From Rhynochetos jubatus (taxonomy: Eukaryota; Chordata; Aves; Eurypygiformes; Rhynochetidae): a DNA stretch of 64,000 nucleotides. The stretch lies in contig CM050666.1 in assembly GCA_027574665.1 (NCBI GenBank), positions 1-64,000 of the forward strand. The letters run 5' to 3'. Position numbers and translations under genes: made by a program. Positions 37,272-49,320 of this stretch are shown piece after piece. The notes under the pieces are model-generated. The model was not told where the DNA came from. It ran no database searches and saw nothing but the letters and a program-made list of their open reading frames with translations. Position 1 is the stretch's first letter. Each line of letters opens with the position of its first letter.

Positions 37272-39549
37272 GGGGTCAAATGACTGCTTTAAGACTGAAC
37301 AAAGAGTATCAGACCTGACACTGCAAATTAAATGTGCTATGTGTACAGCCCAGGGCTTTGATTACTAGAAAGGGCTTCTCCCCCTGCTGCCACCCCACTC
37401 CTCAATATATAGTAAACCAGTATGTCATTAGTTTAAATATAAACTGACCATATAGAATTATTTTAATTTAGGGTAGTTTTTCCTCTCTGACATAGCTAAA
37501 CATAACTGTGCTGAGGCAGAATACCCAAAGAAAAAAATGCCAGAAAGGACCCTGCAAAAAATGTTCTGTTGCCAGAGGCCACATATTCTTGCGGTGAACC
37601 CTCTGTGGTCAGCGAAGGAAATGAGGCACATCCTCTCCAGTGCCAGATTCTGAGGGTAACTCAATGGAGATATGAAACAAGTGCCAGAGCGGTGGAATAA
37701 CTCATGCAGACAAAGGCCAGCTTGCACTCTGGAGGTCTCTATCAGTGCAGGGCTCTCTGGGATGTTGCCTGATGATTTAATTGTAACTTTGAATGCTGTG
37801 ATGTGAACAAGCTATTGCATGTCAGCTGCTCTACAGAAACTGTTTATGGATGTGCTCTCAGCATGAATGCAAGGTAAATTAAGGTTGCAACAAAAGAGGT
37901 GTAAGGTGTATATATTAATTTTAGTTTAGGATGCCAAGAGTAGGGGAATAAACACAGACGGCTTGCTGAGGAGCTATTGATGGACAGTATTGTATTAATG
38001 TAATATAAATAATATAAAAGTAATCATGAATGAAACATCTCTTTAGATGCTTGCAAAAGTAATTAGGACTTTTGAACATAAATAGAAGGTACCATCTGAT
38101 CAATTTTTATTGCTTGAAGCAGAAAGGTATTTTGTTCTTGTTTGCTCAGTCACAGGAAAAGCTTGAAAAAGGACCATTTTAGCACTCTTGGCATTAGAAG
38201 TTAGAAATTTTGGGTTGAACTAGTACAGGGGGAAGAGAAAAGGAGAGCTAGGTACCCTTTTTTCAGAATGGAAGGGACATGGGTTGGGATTTAGGAAGAA
38301 GAATATAAAGGTTTTCATCTAGGACTTAAGCTGCACTTGTCAATCCATTCTTGATGTGTCTCGGACTCATTGTAATGCAGTGAAATATCAACTGCCCTTA
38401 CTACTATCTGTAAAGCAAAGGAATAATCCATGAGTCTATAGAAGTTCAATGCCATCATTCTGTTACTTCCCAAAAGGCGAAAAAAGCAAAACAACCCATA
38501 AAACATGAAATTGAAAATTCCATGATACCAAGGGTTTCCCTGATTTGAATTTGTCATAGTATAAATTTCAAAAACACAGTAGAAATTCTTCATATACAGA
38601 AAAATGTTTTAAGCATCAGCCACATTTGTAAGATCTCCCTTCTAAAAGGTGTGAACGGTTAGAATTGTTTAAATGGAGTAACAATCTTGCATTTAGGAGC
38701 ATGTTTGTTGTAGACTTCACTAATCAGATTTTCCCTTTTTAAAAATGTGGTGGATTTTCAGTGTTACTACAGTAACTTGCTGCAAATATTGAGTAAGCAG
38801 CCTGTGCCTCTCCTTTTACGAGAAAGGAATTGTATTTATTGGGAAAATTCTAAGTATTGAAGGTGTAAATATTTCAGTGAGTAGAAAAAGCAATTAAACA
38901 TTGAGTTTCTCCCCCTCTACAGGGTAACTAGCATGTGTGTATGTAGGGTTGAGGTGCATAGAACTTTAGAAGAAAAGCTAAGGATCTGAAAGAGTCTCTA
39001 TCTTTTCAAACACTACCAGCTGGTCTAATAAACAATTACTACCTCTGCCTACAAGTCTTGTCTGTGTGTGTCCTAATTATTTCAGAATGTGAATGATAAA
39101 AGATTGGAGTTTCTGGCTCAGGCAAGTGCCTTTACTGCCTTTGGTTCATTTATTCATTATAGCCATAAAACCAACTCATAGTGGCATAAGGGAAATTTTG
39201 GTAGTGGCTCTGAGACTCCTTAGCGTGTAATATTGTGTTTGGATCTTAACATTATATAGAGAATTAAACTGCTCATTTTTATGTTATATATGCCAATATA
39301 CCTGAATGTTTATTTTGATAAACCTTTTTCTTTGCCTGTATTTATGTGCAAAATGGATGGCAGTGCGTACTTCAGGTCAAACCTGAACTCTTGTGTTGTG
39401 GCTTGATCATGTATCTCAGGAATTTGAGTGGTATTATTGTGCAGGTTTTCTTTGTTAGTGTAGGGAATAACAGGAATAGCAGTTTCTTTTGTACCTAGGA
39501 TAGGTGTGACATGGTGTGTGTGGGAAGGACTAGCCCCTTGTAATGATGC

Positions 39550-39915
39550 AGGCTGGGGAGCAACTCTGCTGAGGACATGGGGGGCCTGGCAGACAGCAAG
39601 CTCAGCGTGAGGCAGCAGCGAAGGCTAACTGCCTTCTGGCTGTATAACAGGAGCACAGTCTGTGCATAAAGTGATTTATCTCCTCTCATTAGACTGCATC
39701 TGGAATAACGTGTACATGGTTTTGGGCCCCCCAGTACAAAGAAGGCATGCACTGGAGCAAGTCCAGCACCAGGTCCTCAGCCTGGCCAGGGAGCTGGAGC
39801 ACTTCCCTTTGAGGATAGGCTTTGGGGGACCTGACAGCAGCCCCCCAGTACCTAGGAGGAGGTTATGGAGAAGACCAAGTTCCCTGAGGGTGTGAGACAA
39901 CTATCATCTGGAGTT
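39550..39915 (+). mobile_element. CR1 LINE internal fragment, ORF2 C-terminal part
   Basis: The text runs in CR1 order: 'gcaggctggggagcaactctgctgag', 'gacagcaagctcagcgtgag', 'ggttttgggccccccagtac', 'ctggagcaagtccag', 'ctggccagggagctggagca', 'cccccagtacctaggaggag', 'gttatggagaagac'. These correspond to the region after the RT domain near the ORF2 C-terminus. Short deletions and frameshifts break the frame. The fragment stops before the CR1 3' UTR and terminal repeats, so both ends are missing. It lies about 400 bp upstream of the 51-nt coding exon. Confidence 0.85.
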
Positions 39916-40319
39916 GGGGGTTTTTTTCCCTGCTGGGAAGAGGTACATTTAAATGCTCTGGAAAGCAAGAGCTATGAGGCTTATAGGCAGAGAGGAAATA
40001 GAGAAGGAGGGTATGCGAGACATCTAATTGTTGTATAAGTGAGCCAAGGAGCTAGGAATCCTGACCTATAGAAAAAGTGGGATTTTCTAGGTGGGTGCTC
40101 ATGGCATAACTTGTCCCAAATTGGAGGCTCGTTTTTCAGAAAATGTTTGACTTTTAGCTCAACATTTTCATGAGCAGCTTCATGAAACCTGATAGCACCA
40201 GCTTTCCATCAGAAATTATAATAATTATATTTTATTATTATTGATTACTGTGGAAATGTTCATAAAGTTGAAAGAAATATATTGCAAAGAAGACCTGATA
40301 ATATTTTTTTTTCTCTAAG

Positions 40320-40370
40320 AATTCAGAAAGAACTTGCAGAAATTACATTAGACCCTCCTCCAAACTGTAG
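40320..40370 (+). CDS. UBE2E2: UBE2E2, 51-nt coding exon (end of residue 59 to start of 76)
   Basis: The acceptor CTCTAAG|A and donor TGTAG|GTAAGT bound 51 nt that complete Arg59 and encode IQKELAEITLDPPPNC (residues 60-75) plus two bases of the next codon, expected to be Ser. This is the first helix and following loop of the UBC fold; the IQKEL..I.LDPPPNCSAGP run is highly conserved across UBE2E enzymes. The following exon, which should start with AGPKGDNIYEW, is not present before 64,000. The exon is a multiple of three, so skipping would keep frame but delete helix 1. The protein is therefore partial here, 75 of about 201 residues, with the catalytic Cys off the right edge. Confidence 0.97.
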   Translation, partial: NSERTCRNYIRPSSKL

Positions 40371-40912
40371 GTAAGTTCACCTGGATTTTATTAATTTAGA
40401 ATATGGAAATGGAGTATATGGAATTATGGAAATTGCATAAGGAACTGGAGTAAATTTTAGCTATTCCTTTGTGCTGATAACTTAGAAATTTTGGAATAAA
40501 AGCTGATAACGTTTGCTTACATACAAGGAATTGACGTGACATACTTTGGGTAACACAAGTAGTGGTAAAAACTGGCGAACTCTACAATGTGTTTAATAGA
40601 TACAGGGTAAAAATCAAATCACCCTTAATTTGAGGTATTAAATCAGTAGCATTTTGTTTGATTCTGTAAAATGTAATCTTGGTGGCAGTTGCTGGTGTGT
40701 TTGATTCCCTTTTCTTGCAAGTTGTTAACACACTGTGAATGTAATGGGGAAGGAAAAATGTTATAGGCACAAACTATTATTATTCTTCCAACTGTGTTTC
40801 TGGTGATCAATTATGATATTCAGTGGAAACTTCCTGAAACAGAGTATATCATTGCATAGCCTTTCTAATAATGACTTTGTGCTTGTGTTTTGGTGGTGTG
40901 GGGTTTTTCAAT

Positions 40913-40937
40913 TTTTTTTTTTCCCCGACAGGTATGT
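40913..40937 (+). promoter_or_regulatory. Recursive-splice-like juxtaposed 3'/5' splice site
   Basis: A T-rich then C-rich tract ends in GACAG followed at once by GTATGT (AG at 40,930-40,931, GT at 40,932-40,933). This is the arrangement of a zero-length or ratchet splice site. GGTATGTTTA is repeated 15 bp later, giving a second donor-like string. It sits 560 nt downstream of the 51-nt exon at the head of a very long intron. Motif is seen; use is inferred. Confidence 0.35.
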
Positions 40938-43900
40938 TTACTTTCGGTATGTTTAAGCTTGGCTTTGAAATGAGTGATGAAGTAGGCCTAGAAACCCTGG
41001 CTGCCTGGTGACTGGGGCAGTCTATAATTGTTTTCAGATAGCTGTCTCCAGCTTCTTATCTGTCGGCTTGACATATGGTCAGCACTGGAGCTGGGCCAGG
41101 GCTGCACAGCGCTTCTTTTAAAGGAGCCCCTGCCACCCCACCTCTCGCAAGGAGAGGTCGGGCTCAGTGCAGAGGAATAGCTTCCATCCAGTCCTGCCAA
41201 CCTATTTCAACTGATGTGGTTAGTAGGATTCATTCTATTACTGCAGTAAAATGAAAGATTGATAGAAATGGCTGATTGCATGCAGCTTTTATAATGAATC
41301 CCAGTACGTTTCAGTATCGAATTAACTAAGCAACTGGTAGTAAAAATGACAGTCAGCTTTATTGTTTTGGTCTCTTGACAAAAGTACGTGTAAGAAAATA
41401 TTCTAACAAGATTTGATGTGGTTGAGCTGGATCTCAAGATACAAGTCAAGTGGCTGTGTACTAAAGCACTGTGTAGTGGTCTTGCAATAATAGTGTTCAA
41501 AGAGTATTTCAGTCAATTAGGATGAACAGTTCTTTGCTAGATAAAACATTTTAATAGCTAAGGTGTTCTGTCACACTTATGACTGTGTGCGAGTCTTCAA
41601 TCACATCAAAGCTATTTCAAATGGCAAATCTTTACTTAGGTGTTGATGACTGATGCCTATTAGTGGATTGATTTGCTGAGATGAATATAAAACTTCAATC
41701 TGTTGTAGAAGAATGCATAAGTCTTTGAACTGAGTCTAAAAGGCTCATAGTTTTTACAGCAGTGTCATTTGTTCTAGTTTTCTGAATCCTTGCCTTTGTA
41801 ACAACACAGTTGTGTCAGTAGACAAGATACTGTTATTTGATTTTTCTCTTGCTAGCAAGTGTAAAGTGAGCAATGGCTGTCTTAGTGGAAAGCCCTTTGG
41901 TGACTTGCAATTTAAAAAAAAAAAAGTGAGCTGGAGATTTCCTGGGTGGTTGTGGGTTTTTTTAATTATTTACACTAATGATAAAATAGCAATAAAGTGC
42001 ACAGCATGATGCTGTTTTGCAAAGTCAAAAAAATTACATCTAGCTTCGTGTGTCTGCTGCTTTAACACAGTTCTCGAGATGCAGAATTATTTCATGTTGC
42101 GATCTTGATAGATAATCATTAGTAGCTTTACTATTAGCAAATATGTTTTTATAGTCAATACTGAATCACTTCATTTAGTTTTATGCTCTGTTGACATAGT
42201 CTAAACAGTGTTTTCATTTGAACTTCCATCTATTTTCTATTATAGTTAAACATTACAAAATAAACACATCGGCCAGACATGATTCTTCAGCATAATGAAG
42301 AAAGCCAAGCTATAGTATAGTACATCTTACCCTAAAGTATTCATATGTCCTTTCTTGTTTTTAGTGAAATGTAGATCATTGTTATAAGAGGTGTTAGATT
42401 TTTCTATTAAAAAAACATTTCATAAAAACAAGTTCCTTACAGACACAGGCTACTTGAAACGGCTGTGATTCCAGCGTACCTTCCCTGTCTCTGTATGAAA
42501 AATAAATCATGATTGGGCAATAAGAGTGTGATAAATCTCAAAACTAAGCATCACAGATGTGAAGGAAAGTTGTATTATTCAAGAATGCTCTCTAAGTAGT
42601 TATTTAGGAACTTCTGATAGGCAGGATATTGAGCTGAAGTGGAACTTGAGTGGAATGTTGTAAGATATTCCATTAACTGCAGCAGACCAAGGCTTCAGGT
42701 TTGTCTCATTCAGGAAAAAACCCAAAATGGAAAGGTATCTGTAGTACAGTAGCATCACTTAATGGCATGCTAGGCTACACAGGCAGTATAAGCTCCAAGG
42801 GAGCTGCAGCTTCCACTTCTGCAGCAGCTGCAATCTTAATGCTTGCCCTGCCTCATCCCCACAAAGGGAATAGGCTGTATAATCTTCTTGTTTGTCTGGA
42901 AGACAAAAAAGGTCTTGCTCACACATGTGTCTTGTAATTGGCAGATTATCACTGCTGTGACTTGCAAGATCTTTCCAAAACTGTGGAAAGCTGTGGATTT
43001 CAGAGTTCCTAAAAAATCTGTCACGTTTGGTTTTAAGAGGAGATTTCATGTTATAAGGAATCGGAGTTGCCTGCCCCATCCCAGGTATTGCTGTATTTCA
43101 TATTCCGTAGTTGCAGTGGAAAATGTCCTCTTGACTCCCCAAACTTTGGATCATTCCTCAGGACTGAGGCTGTATAATCTTCTAAGTGTCAAAAAGTCAA
43201 GCTGGGGGGTGTGTGGGAGTTGAGCAGTGTAATCATTGCTATTTTTGGTGGAAGGCATGTCATGTATAAACCTGTTACACTTCATATTTAACAGAAAGAA
43301 CTGGATGGTTTTTGGTATGTGTTGTGTCCACCCTTTGCCTTTGTAAAGAGCTGAATTTACTGTCTGGGAGAGTCCTGAATGCTAAGTAGGTACATTTGTA
43401 TTTTAAATCTGCAGCATTCTGAAATTTTAGTTTGTCAGGAGACAGTATACCTAGACATTTGCCGCTCTTCTCTTTTTTTTCCTCCTCATTGAAATACCAA
43501 AGCTTGATTGCTAGACGTTGCCCATATTATACCTCTGAGCAGTGCGGAGTATACCTTTTCTCACGGCTGATTAAAAACCTCATCTTTAAGTATAATTTTC
43601 ATATATTGCCTTGCTGGAAGAAGGGAATAGTTGGGAATTCTTGTAGTTAAACTAATGCGTTTTCAAGATTTCCCCTATTTTGGACTGCATCTTGTCCAAG
43701 ACAATAGGTTTCGTAGAATACAATTACCATTGTCAGCACTGCATACTATTTCCCTTCTCACTGGCAAGAGAACAACATCTCTGTGGCAACTTATACCGAT
43801 TGCTTACATGGAAAAATAGTATTTGGAAAGTATTAATGTATTTTTAGCTTTTTTCAATGTGAACTTAGCAGCTGGAAACAAAGAGAGCCAGCACAAAGCG

Positions 43901-44351
43901 AATAGGAGCCCTCTGTGGACAGCACTTGGAGCAACTGCTGAAAATTTTCATATTAAGTCACTGTTGTTCCCTCTCTTCCTCTTTGTGTTTTCTTTTGATG
44001 TTTTCTAGCATATTTGTCACCATTATTCTATCTTCTGTGTATCTACTGCTATTCCTTTTATGTGTATATATTTTACTTCTTTTTCCCTGTAGCAATATGG
44101 GTGATGCTTGAGGCACAGAAATTTACTTTGGAGAACTGTGCAGCTTAGTGGGCAAATTGACCGGTTCCTGTTCCAAAGCAATCAATTCAAAACCGTGCAT
44201 GTAGCCGTAACTCTTCTATTAGTTTGCAATCATTACATTAATTCCTTGCTTCCTATACTTTCTGTGATATTGAGAAACAACCAACATATCTGATCCTAGT
44301 ATTTTGCTTGTGAAAACTAATCACACTGAAAAGACTTAAACCACCTTTTTT

Positions 44352-44379
44352 GGGGGGCGGGGGGAGGGGAGGGCAGGGA
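44352..44379 (+). other. G-quadruplex-forming motif in intron
   Basis: G6-C-G6-A-G4-A-G3-C-A-G3 gives five G runs with one- or two-nt loops, on the sense strand. Such short loops favour a stable G4 in DNA or nascent RNA. Confidence 0.7.
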
Positions 44380-47300
44380 GAGGTGAGTGGGAGGTGGTGA
44401 TATAGAGAAGAGCCAAGTGGAATGTTATATTATTCAGCTCGGCTTAGGGAGGGAGATCAGCATGCCTCATGGATGTCTCTTGCACTGTTCATGACTGTAT
44501 GGAGTCCGATGTTCCTGTTCAATATCATTCTGGCTCAGCTTTTGCTGAAATTACGGGGCCGTGATCTTCACAACTCTAAGGGATTATGTGAATTGCATCA
44601 ATGTTAAGTTATTGTTCTCGAGGCCATTTGTTTAAACTCTTGCCTAGTGCAACTTTAAAGCAAAGGAGCTGGCACAAGTGTCAGGAGCAGAAAACAAATG
44701 TTAGCACAATTGCATGGGAAGACTGGGAGGGAGAAGACTGTCAGCTTTGCAGAGAGATAGAGGTTGTAGGGACCCACAGCAGTGTGTACAGCAAATATCT
44801 ATTGTGCTGCCCTGGCCTACTTTGGTCTCCATCCTTCCCTCTTGCTCGAGAAACTCCTTAAGGAAGTCTTCCCCTCTCCCCTATATGTGCACACACCTGA
44901 GCATGTGAGACACTGGCATAGCTTTCCAATGGAGATACCTTACAGTTTTTTAGAGCATATATATGCTCACAACATTGACTGACTTGGGGGTGTGTCTGAA
45001 TAATCTTGGTTATATGTTTCCTTAAAATATTTGAATAAATGTGAAAATGTTTAGAGAATGCAGAGTGTTGCCTTCTCCAAATGCAAAAACGATTCCTTTT
45101 GGGTGCTGAAAGGATTCTGGTTTTAATGCAATTTGCTCAGTCTAGATTTGCATCTCTTTTGGTTAATCTCCTTTAGCTTGCACAGTGAGTTTACTTCATG
45201 GTTTTGTCAGCATTAAGCACTTGCTCAATAACGTTGCCTCTGCTTAGGTCATGTCCACTACCTATTTCACTACCTTTAGGTGCATGTTGAGTTCTTTTTA
45301 CTCTTGTGCAGAACACACAGGCTACTTCAGTGAGGTGCTTCTGTGCTCTGTAACCAAAGAAGCAACTTTAGGGCAGCACAGGCACAGAACGATGGGTCTT
45401 TATTTGCTGGTTCCTTCATAAAACTCTGCAAGTGCAAAGGGTGATCAGTATCATACTCATGGTGGTTGTATCACTTAGCAGGAGTATGGGAGTATAGTGA
45501 CTCCCCTGGCTAAAGAAAGACTTGATCCTATTTCTCCTCAGAGGGATTTCATCGAAGGAGGACCTAAACACAAAATTCAAGTGGAAAAAAATCCTCAAGA
45601 TCGAGCAGCCTGTATTTTTATTTTAAAAGGAACTGTGATCAGTGATTTTGATTGTTTGAGTTAGGGATGCATCAGTCTGTTGCCATAGGCACATGAGTAC
45701 AATGCATGTGATGCTAATGCACGAGCAGGATGAAAAGCAGAATAGGGAATGCTGTCTTTGAACGTTTTCCTCACAAACATTTCTAGCTTCCTTGGTATGA
45801 ATCTGGGCTCTCTTCCCGTTACATTATGTTACCCATGGAGTTTACCTTCTGCCTGTATAATCTTAGTTTGATCTGCTGCTAGTTTTCTATAACCTTCTAG
45901 AGAAAATGTGACACAGAAAATTGTATGTAACTTTGCCTGGCTAGGCCTCTGAAGAATTTACAGCAAATAGCAAAACTTAATCAAAGAGATACGCATAGAA
46001 GCAGTTGATATTAATGTGGGTTTAAATCTGCGATACACTGACATTCATTTGAGGATAAGAATGATGTAAAATGTCTTTGAGTGCTTATTGCAACTGCTTT
46101 ATTTTTTAGTTTTGATTCCCTTTCTGCTTCAAAAGCAGCATGTCCCAAAACCAGGCAATTTAATGATCGTGCTGGGATTATGTTTTATAATAGCAACTTT
46201 ACTATATTCTATCGCTTGAGTTAGCTTGCCTGTTTTTTATAATTGGTGGGGTTTTTTGGTTTATTACTTTGGTACCTCGAAGTGCCATGGATGAAAAGTG
46301 TCAGGTTACCTTTTAATATGTAATCTTTTAATTCCTTTAGCTATTTTCTTTTGAGACAGTGCAGGACAGTGTCACTTTTGCTTCAAAGTCTGAAGCATGT
46401 AAGTGTAGTAAAACATTTTTTTTTAAATATCTATTTTCTCTGTAAGAGTGACTCTAGACCTTTCAATGTCATATTGTTTACAAAGGATCTGTTTTTAAAA
46501 AATAATGCACAGATGTTTCTTTTCGCGGGTCTTCCATGTATCAAGATGTAGGGTACTTGGAAGGCCACGTAAAATACAGCTGATGTTTCTTCAGTGATCT
46601 GGTATCTTTGAAAATGCATGTTTGATATGGAAAATCAGACAGCACTGAACTTTTTTTTTTCATTGAACAAACTGAATTCTGAATATCTACTTGATTCCAT
46701 TACTGTTTGCGGTCGTGGGGTGATTTTAGGATTGATTAGAGGCAGCACTCAAAAGCTTCAGGATGTATTGTGGGCACCGGTGGCTAGAAACCTTAGCAAC
46801 TTTCACGAAGATGAGAGGGGAAAACAATAAAAAAAGGCAGTAGGGAGCCTGCTGCTGGCTGCTTGCCAGGACTGGCAACTCCGCTCACTGGTGGTGGAGT
46901 AAGGAACTGGCTGACAACACCCATTAATACCTCCCAGCATAACAATGCCCCCACATGGTTTCTGCCAGTTCTCCCAGTTTTCGAATGATGACAACTTCTC
47001 TCCCAGGAGGAAAAGAAAACAGAAAGTAATATTAGAGAACTTCAGCAAGCACTGTGTGAGTGCAGATTTGGAAGGTCAGGGCACATTCCATGGATGTCCT
47101 GACGATCACACATTCCTTGAAGCAGGAAAGGGCAGAAAAGTGCCCAAAAAGGAGCCTGTAATGGACATAGAAGGGATCCTTGGTATGTGCAATGTGCTTA
47201 GTGTACGAGATCAGTAAAGCTCTAGTTTAAATTGCAAGTGTGGGTAAGATGGAGCGGAGGACTATAACAAGGGTAAAAAGAAACACTTTGATGATTTTAG

Positions 47301-48699
47301 TGTGGGGAATTCTGAACAGAGACGTTTTCTTCCAGTGGTTTCATATCGAGTTGCAGCTCGTCTTTGTAAGTCAGTCTCCTAGGAAGTACAAGAGCAGTCC
47401 CCAATGCTTTCTGCTCCAGAATTTTTCAGACTATCTTCCATAGACATTTCTTTTGCCCTCTCCTACATAGCTAAACAAAGTCGTTTGTTTTGGTTTTGTT
47501 TTTCCTTGCGAGTCTGAGTTTGGTATATAACACAGAACTGATATTATATGTGCATGTCTTTGTAATCTCCTCAATTCAGCCCTCATAAAACAGCAAAAAA
47601 AGCTCTCCCCCCAACAAACCCTAAAATAAGTGTGTTAATAAACAGTTGTTCCTTGCCAGCAAGGGAAACAAAACCACATTGGCGGAGACTTTGCATCATT
47701 GTTAGGAGATTTTGCAAAGAAATATCTAAATATTTAAATTTTAAATTTAGTTTGTTTTCAAATGTAGCTAGCTATTTCTGTGTTTGGGTTGGGTTTTTTT
47801 TCCTATTTTCTTTCTATATGTAGACGAACTTGTGTGAAAACTACGCAAGGATCAATTTCTTCACAGAGATTTGATAGAGCAGAGTTATTTGAAAGTGAGA
47901 CTGTAGCAGGTACTATTGCAATGAAGAAGCAGTCATTGCCATTTCATGATAATTGTGTAAGAAGCATGCTTTTATTAGCAACTCATTACCCTTTAGTAAA
48001 TTACTCATTATTGAATGAATGGGGAAAATGGAAGTTATTTTGTATGTTGTTTGAGACTGACAGCATTGCTGATAATGAAGTATTTGTTTCCTTAAATAAA
48101 TGGCACAATCTCAGAAGTACCTAATGCTGTTGTCTTCAGTACACCCACATTTGATCAGAATTTAAACTCTAATCTTCTATGTAATGCTTAAAAATTATTT
48201 AGTCTTAAGAAAACTTTAAAAAAGCATCTGATAAGTGCATGTTATTTCCTGAATGCAATTGTGTACCTCTTATTCCTTCCAAAGAAAAAAGTTTTCCTTT
48301 CTCTTTTTAAAAATAGATTTCCAAAATCTAACTTTCTCCATTCTGATACCACAATTCTACAGCTTTTTAACAGCTGTTAACTTATGCACTTTATTCTTTT
48401 GTTGAGTTTTTTGTTTGTTTTGGCTTTTTGTTGTTGTTGCTGGTTTTGTTTTGATTTTACATAGTCATGACAGTCTGAGGCAGTGCTCTAACTTATCTTT
48501 CATTCTTGGTATACATGGAATGTGTACAGATTTGCAATTAATAGTCTGAAATTAATGAAATTGTTTTCCAAAGTCTCCTGGCAGAAAAGCTGCAGTTTAC
48601 ATCTAAAAAGTCATGAACTAGTAACAGAGCGTGCTTTACAGTGTTTCGGAAACAAAGTATGAAATTGATCTGGGTGCTGTTTTCTTGGTGTGCAATAAA

Positions 48700-49320
48700 A
48701 CTTATTTATGCTGTAGTTACACATTTGCAGCTTTGTTACAAGCTTTTTGGGGTGTCTAATCGGCTGCAGCTTTGAATCGTATCATAACACATGCCAAATG
48801 TTGCTAATTACAATTAAGATATCTACTTGAAATAATCTTTGTTTTCATTTTCCCTGGCAATTTTTTTTTTCCCACTTATTTACATGCCTTTAATTTTTCA
48901 TTTTAACAGTTCTTGCAGCACTTTAATTTATTTTTGTTTCAAAGCTGTGGAATTGGATTAAACAGGGTTTTTTAAACAGTTCCATGTTGCTTGGAAAGAA
49001 GCCAGTTACTACACGATATGTGTATCGGCTTAATAGAAACCATGCTTAGCAGTGCTTCGCATATGGCAGCTCGTGTTTGTGTGGTAAGGCATTATGTATT
49101 TTAAATATTACCTTTTATATGATAGTCAAATTTGTGCCAGAATCTGAAGTTTCCTCTGATTAATGTTAACAAAAATAGCAGAGAGCCAACTGTTTCTGTT
49201 TTTTTAGAGAAAATTATGTAATTAAATACATAATTTACTGTCTGCTCAGCACAAAAGCCATATTTGTGGCCTTTATTAACTTGAGATGCATACTGTGCCT
49301 AGGGAAGGCTATAGGTGAGT
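48700..49320. promoter_or_regulatory. Candidate conserved non-coding element
   Basis: A 600-bp AT-rich stretch free of recognisable repeats. It has dense homeodomain-type cores (for example GCTAATTACAATTA near 48,803 and ATGTAATTAAATAC near 49,217), a perfect 10-bp inverted repeat (AAATTATGTA at 49,211-49,220 and TACATAATTT at 49,227-49,236) and GCTTAGCAGTGCTTCGCATA-like complex text. This resembles developmental enhancers found in long introns. It is an impression that only cross-species alignment can confirm. Confidence 0.3.

Noticed and set aside
37458-37727. 89-codon minus-strand frame with somewhat GC-richer sequence
   Set aside because: No domain or transposon family recognised, and no support for transcription.
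46945-47217. 90-codon + strand frame rich in Lys/Arg, considered as a retrocopy
   Set aside because: No parent gene recognised and no poly(A) tail or target duplication seen.
47780-48124. 114-codon + strand frame in the long intron
   Set aside because: Lies in AT-rich intron with no similarity I recognise, and begins in a T-rich tract. Best explained as chance.
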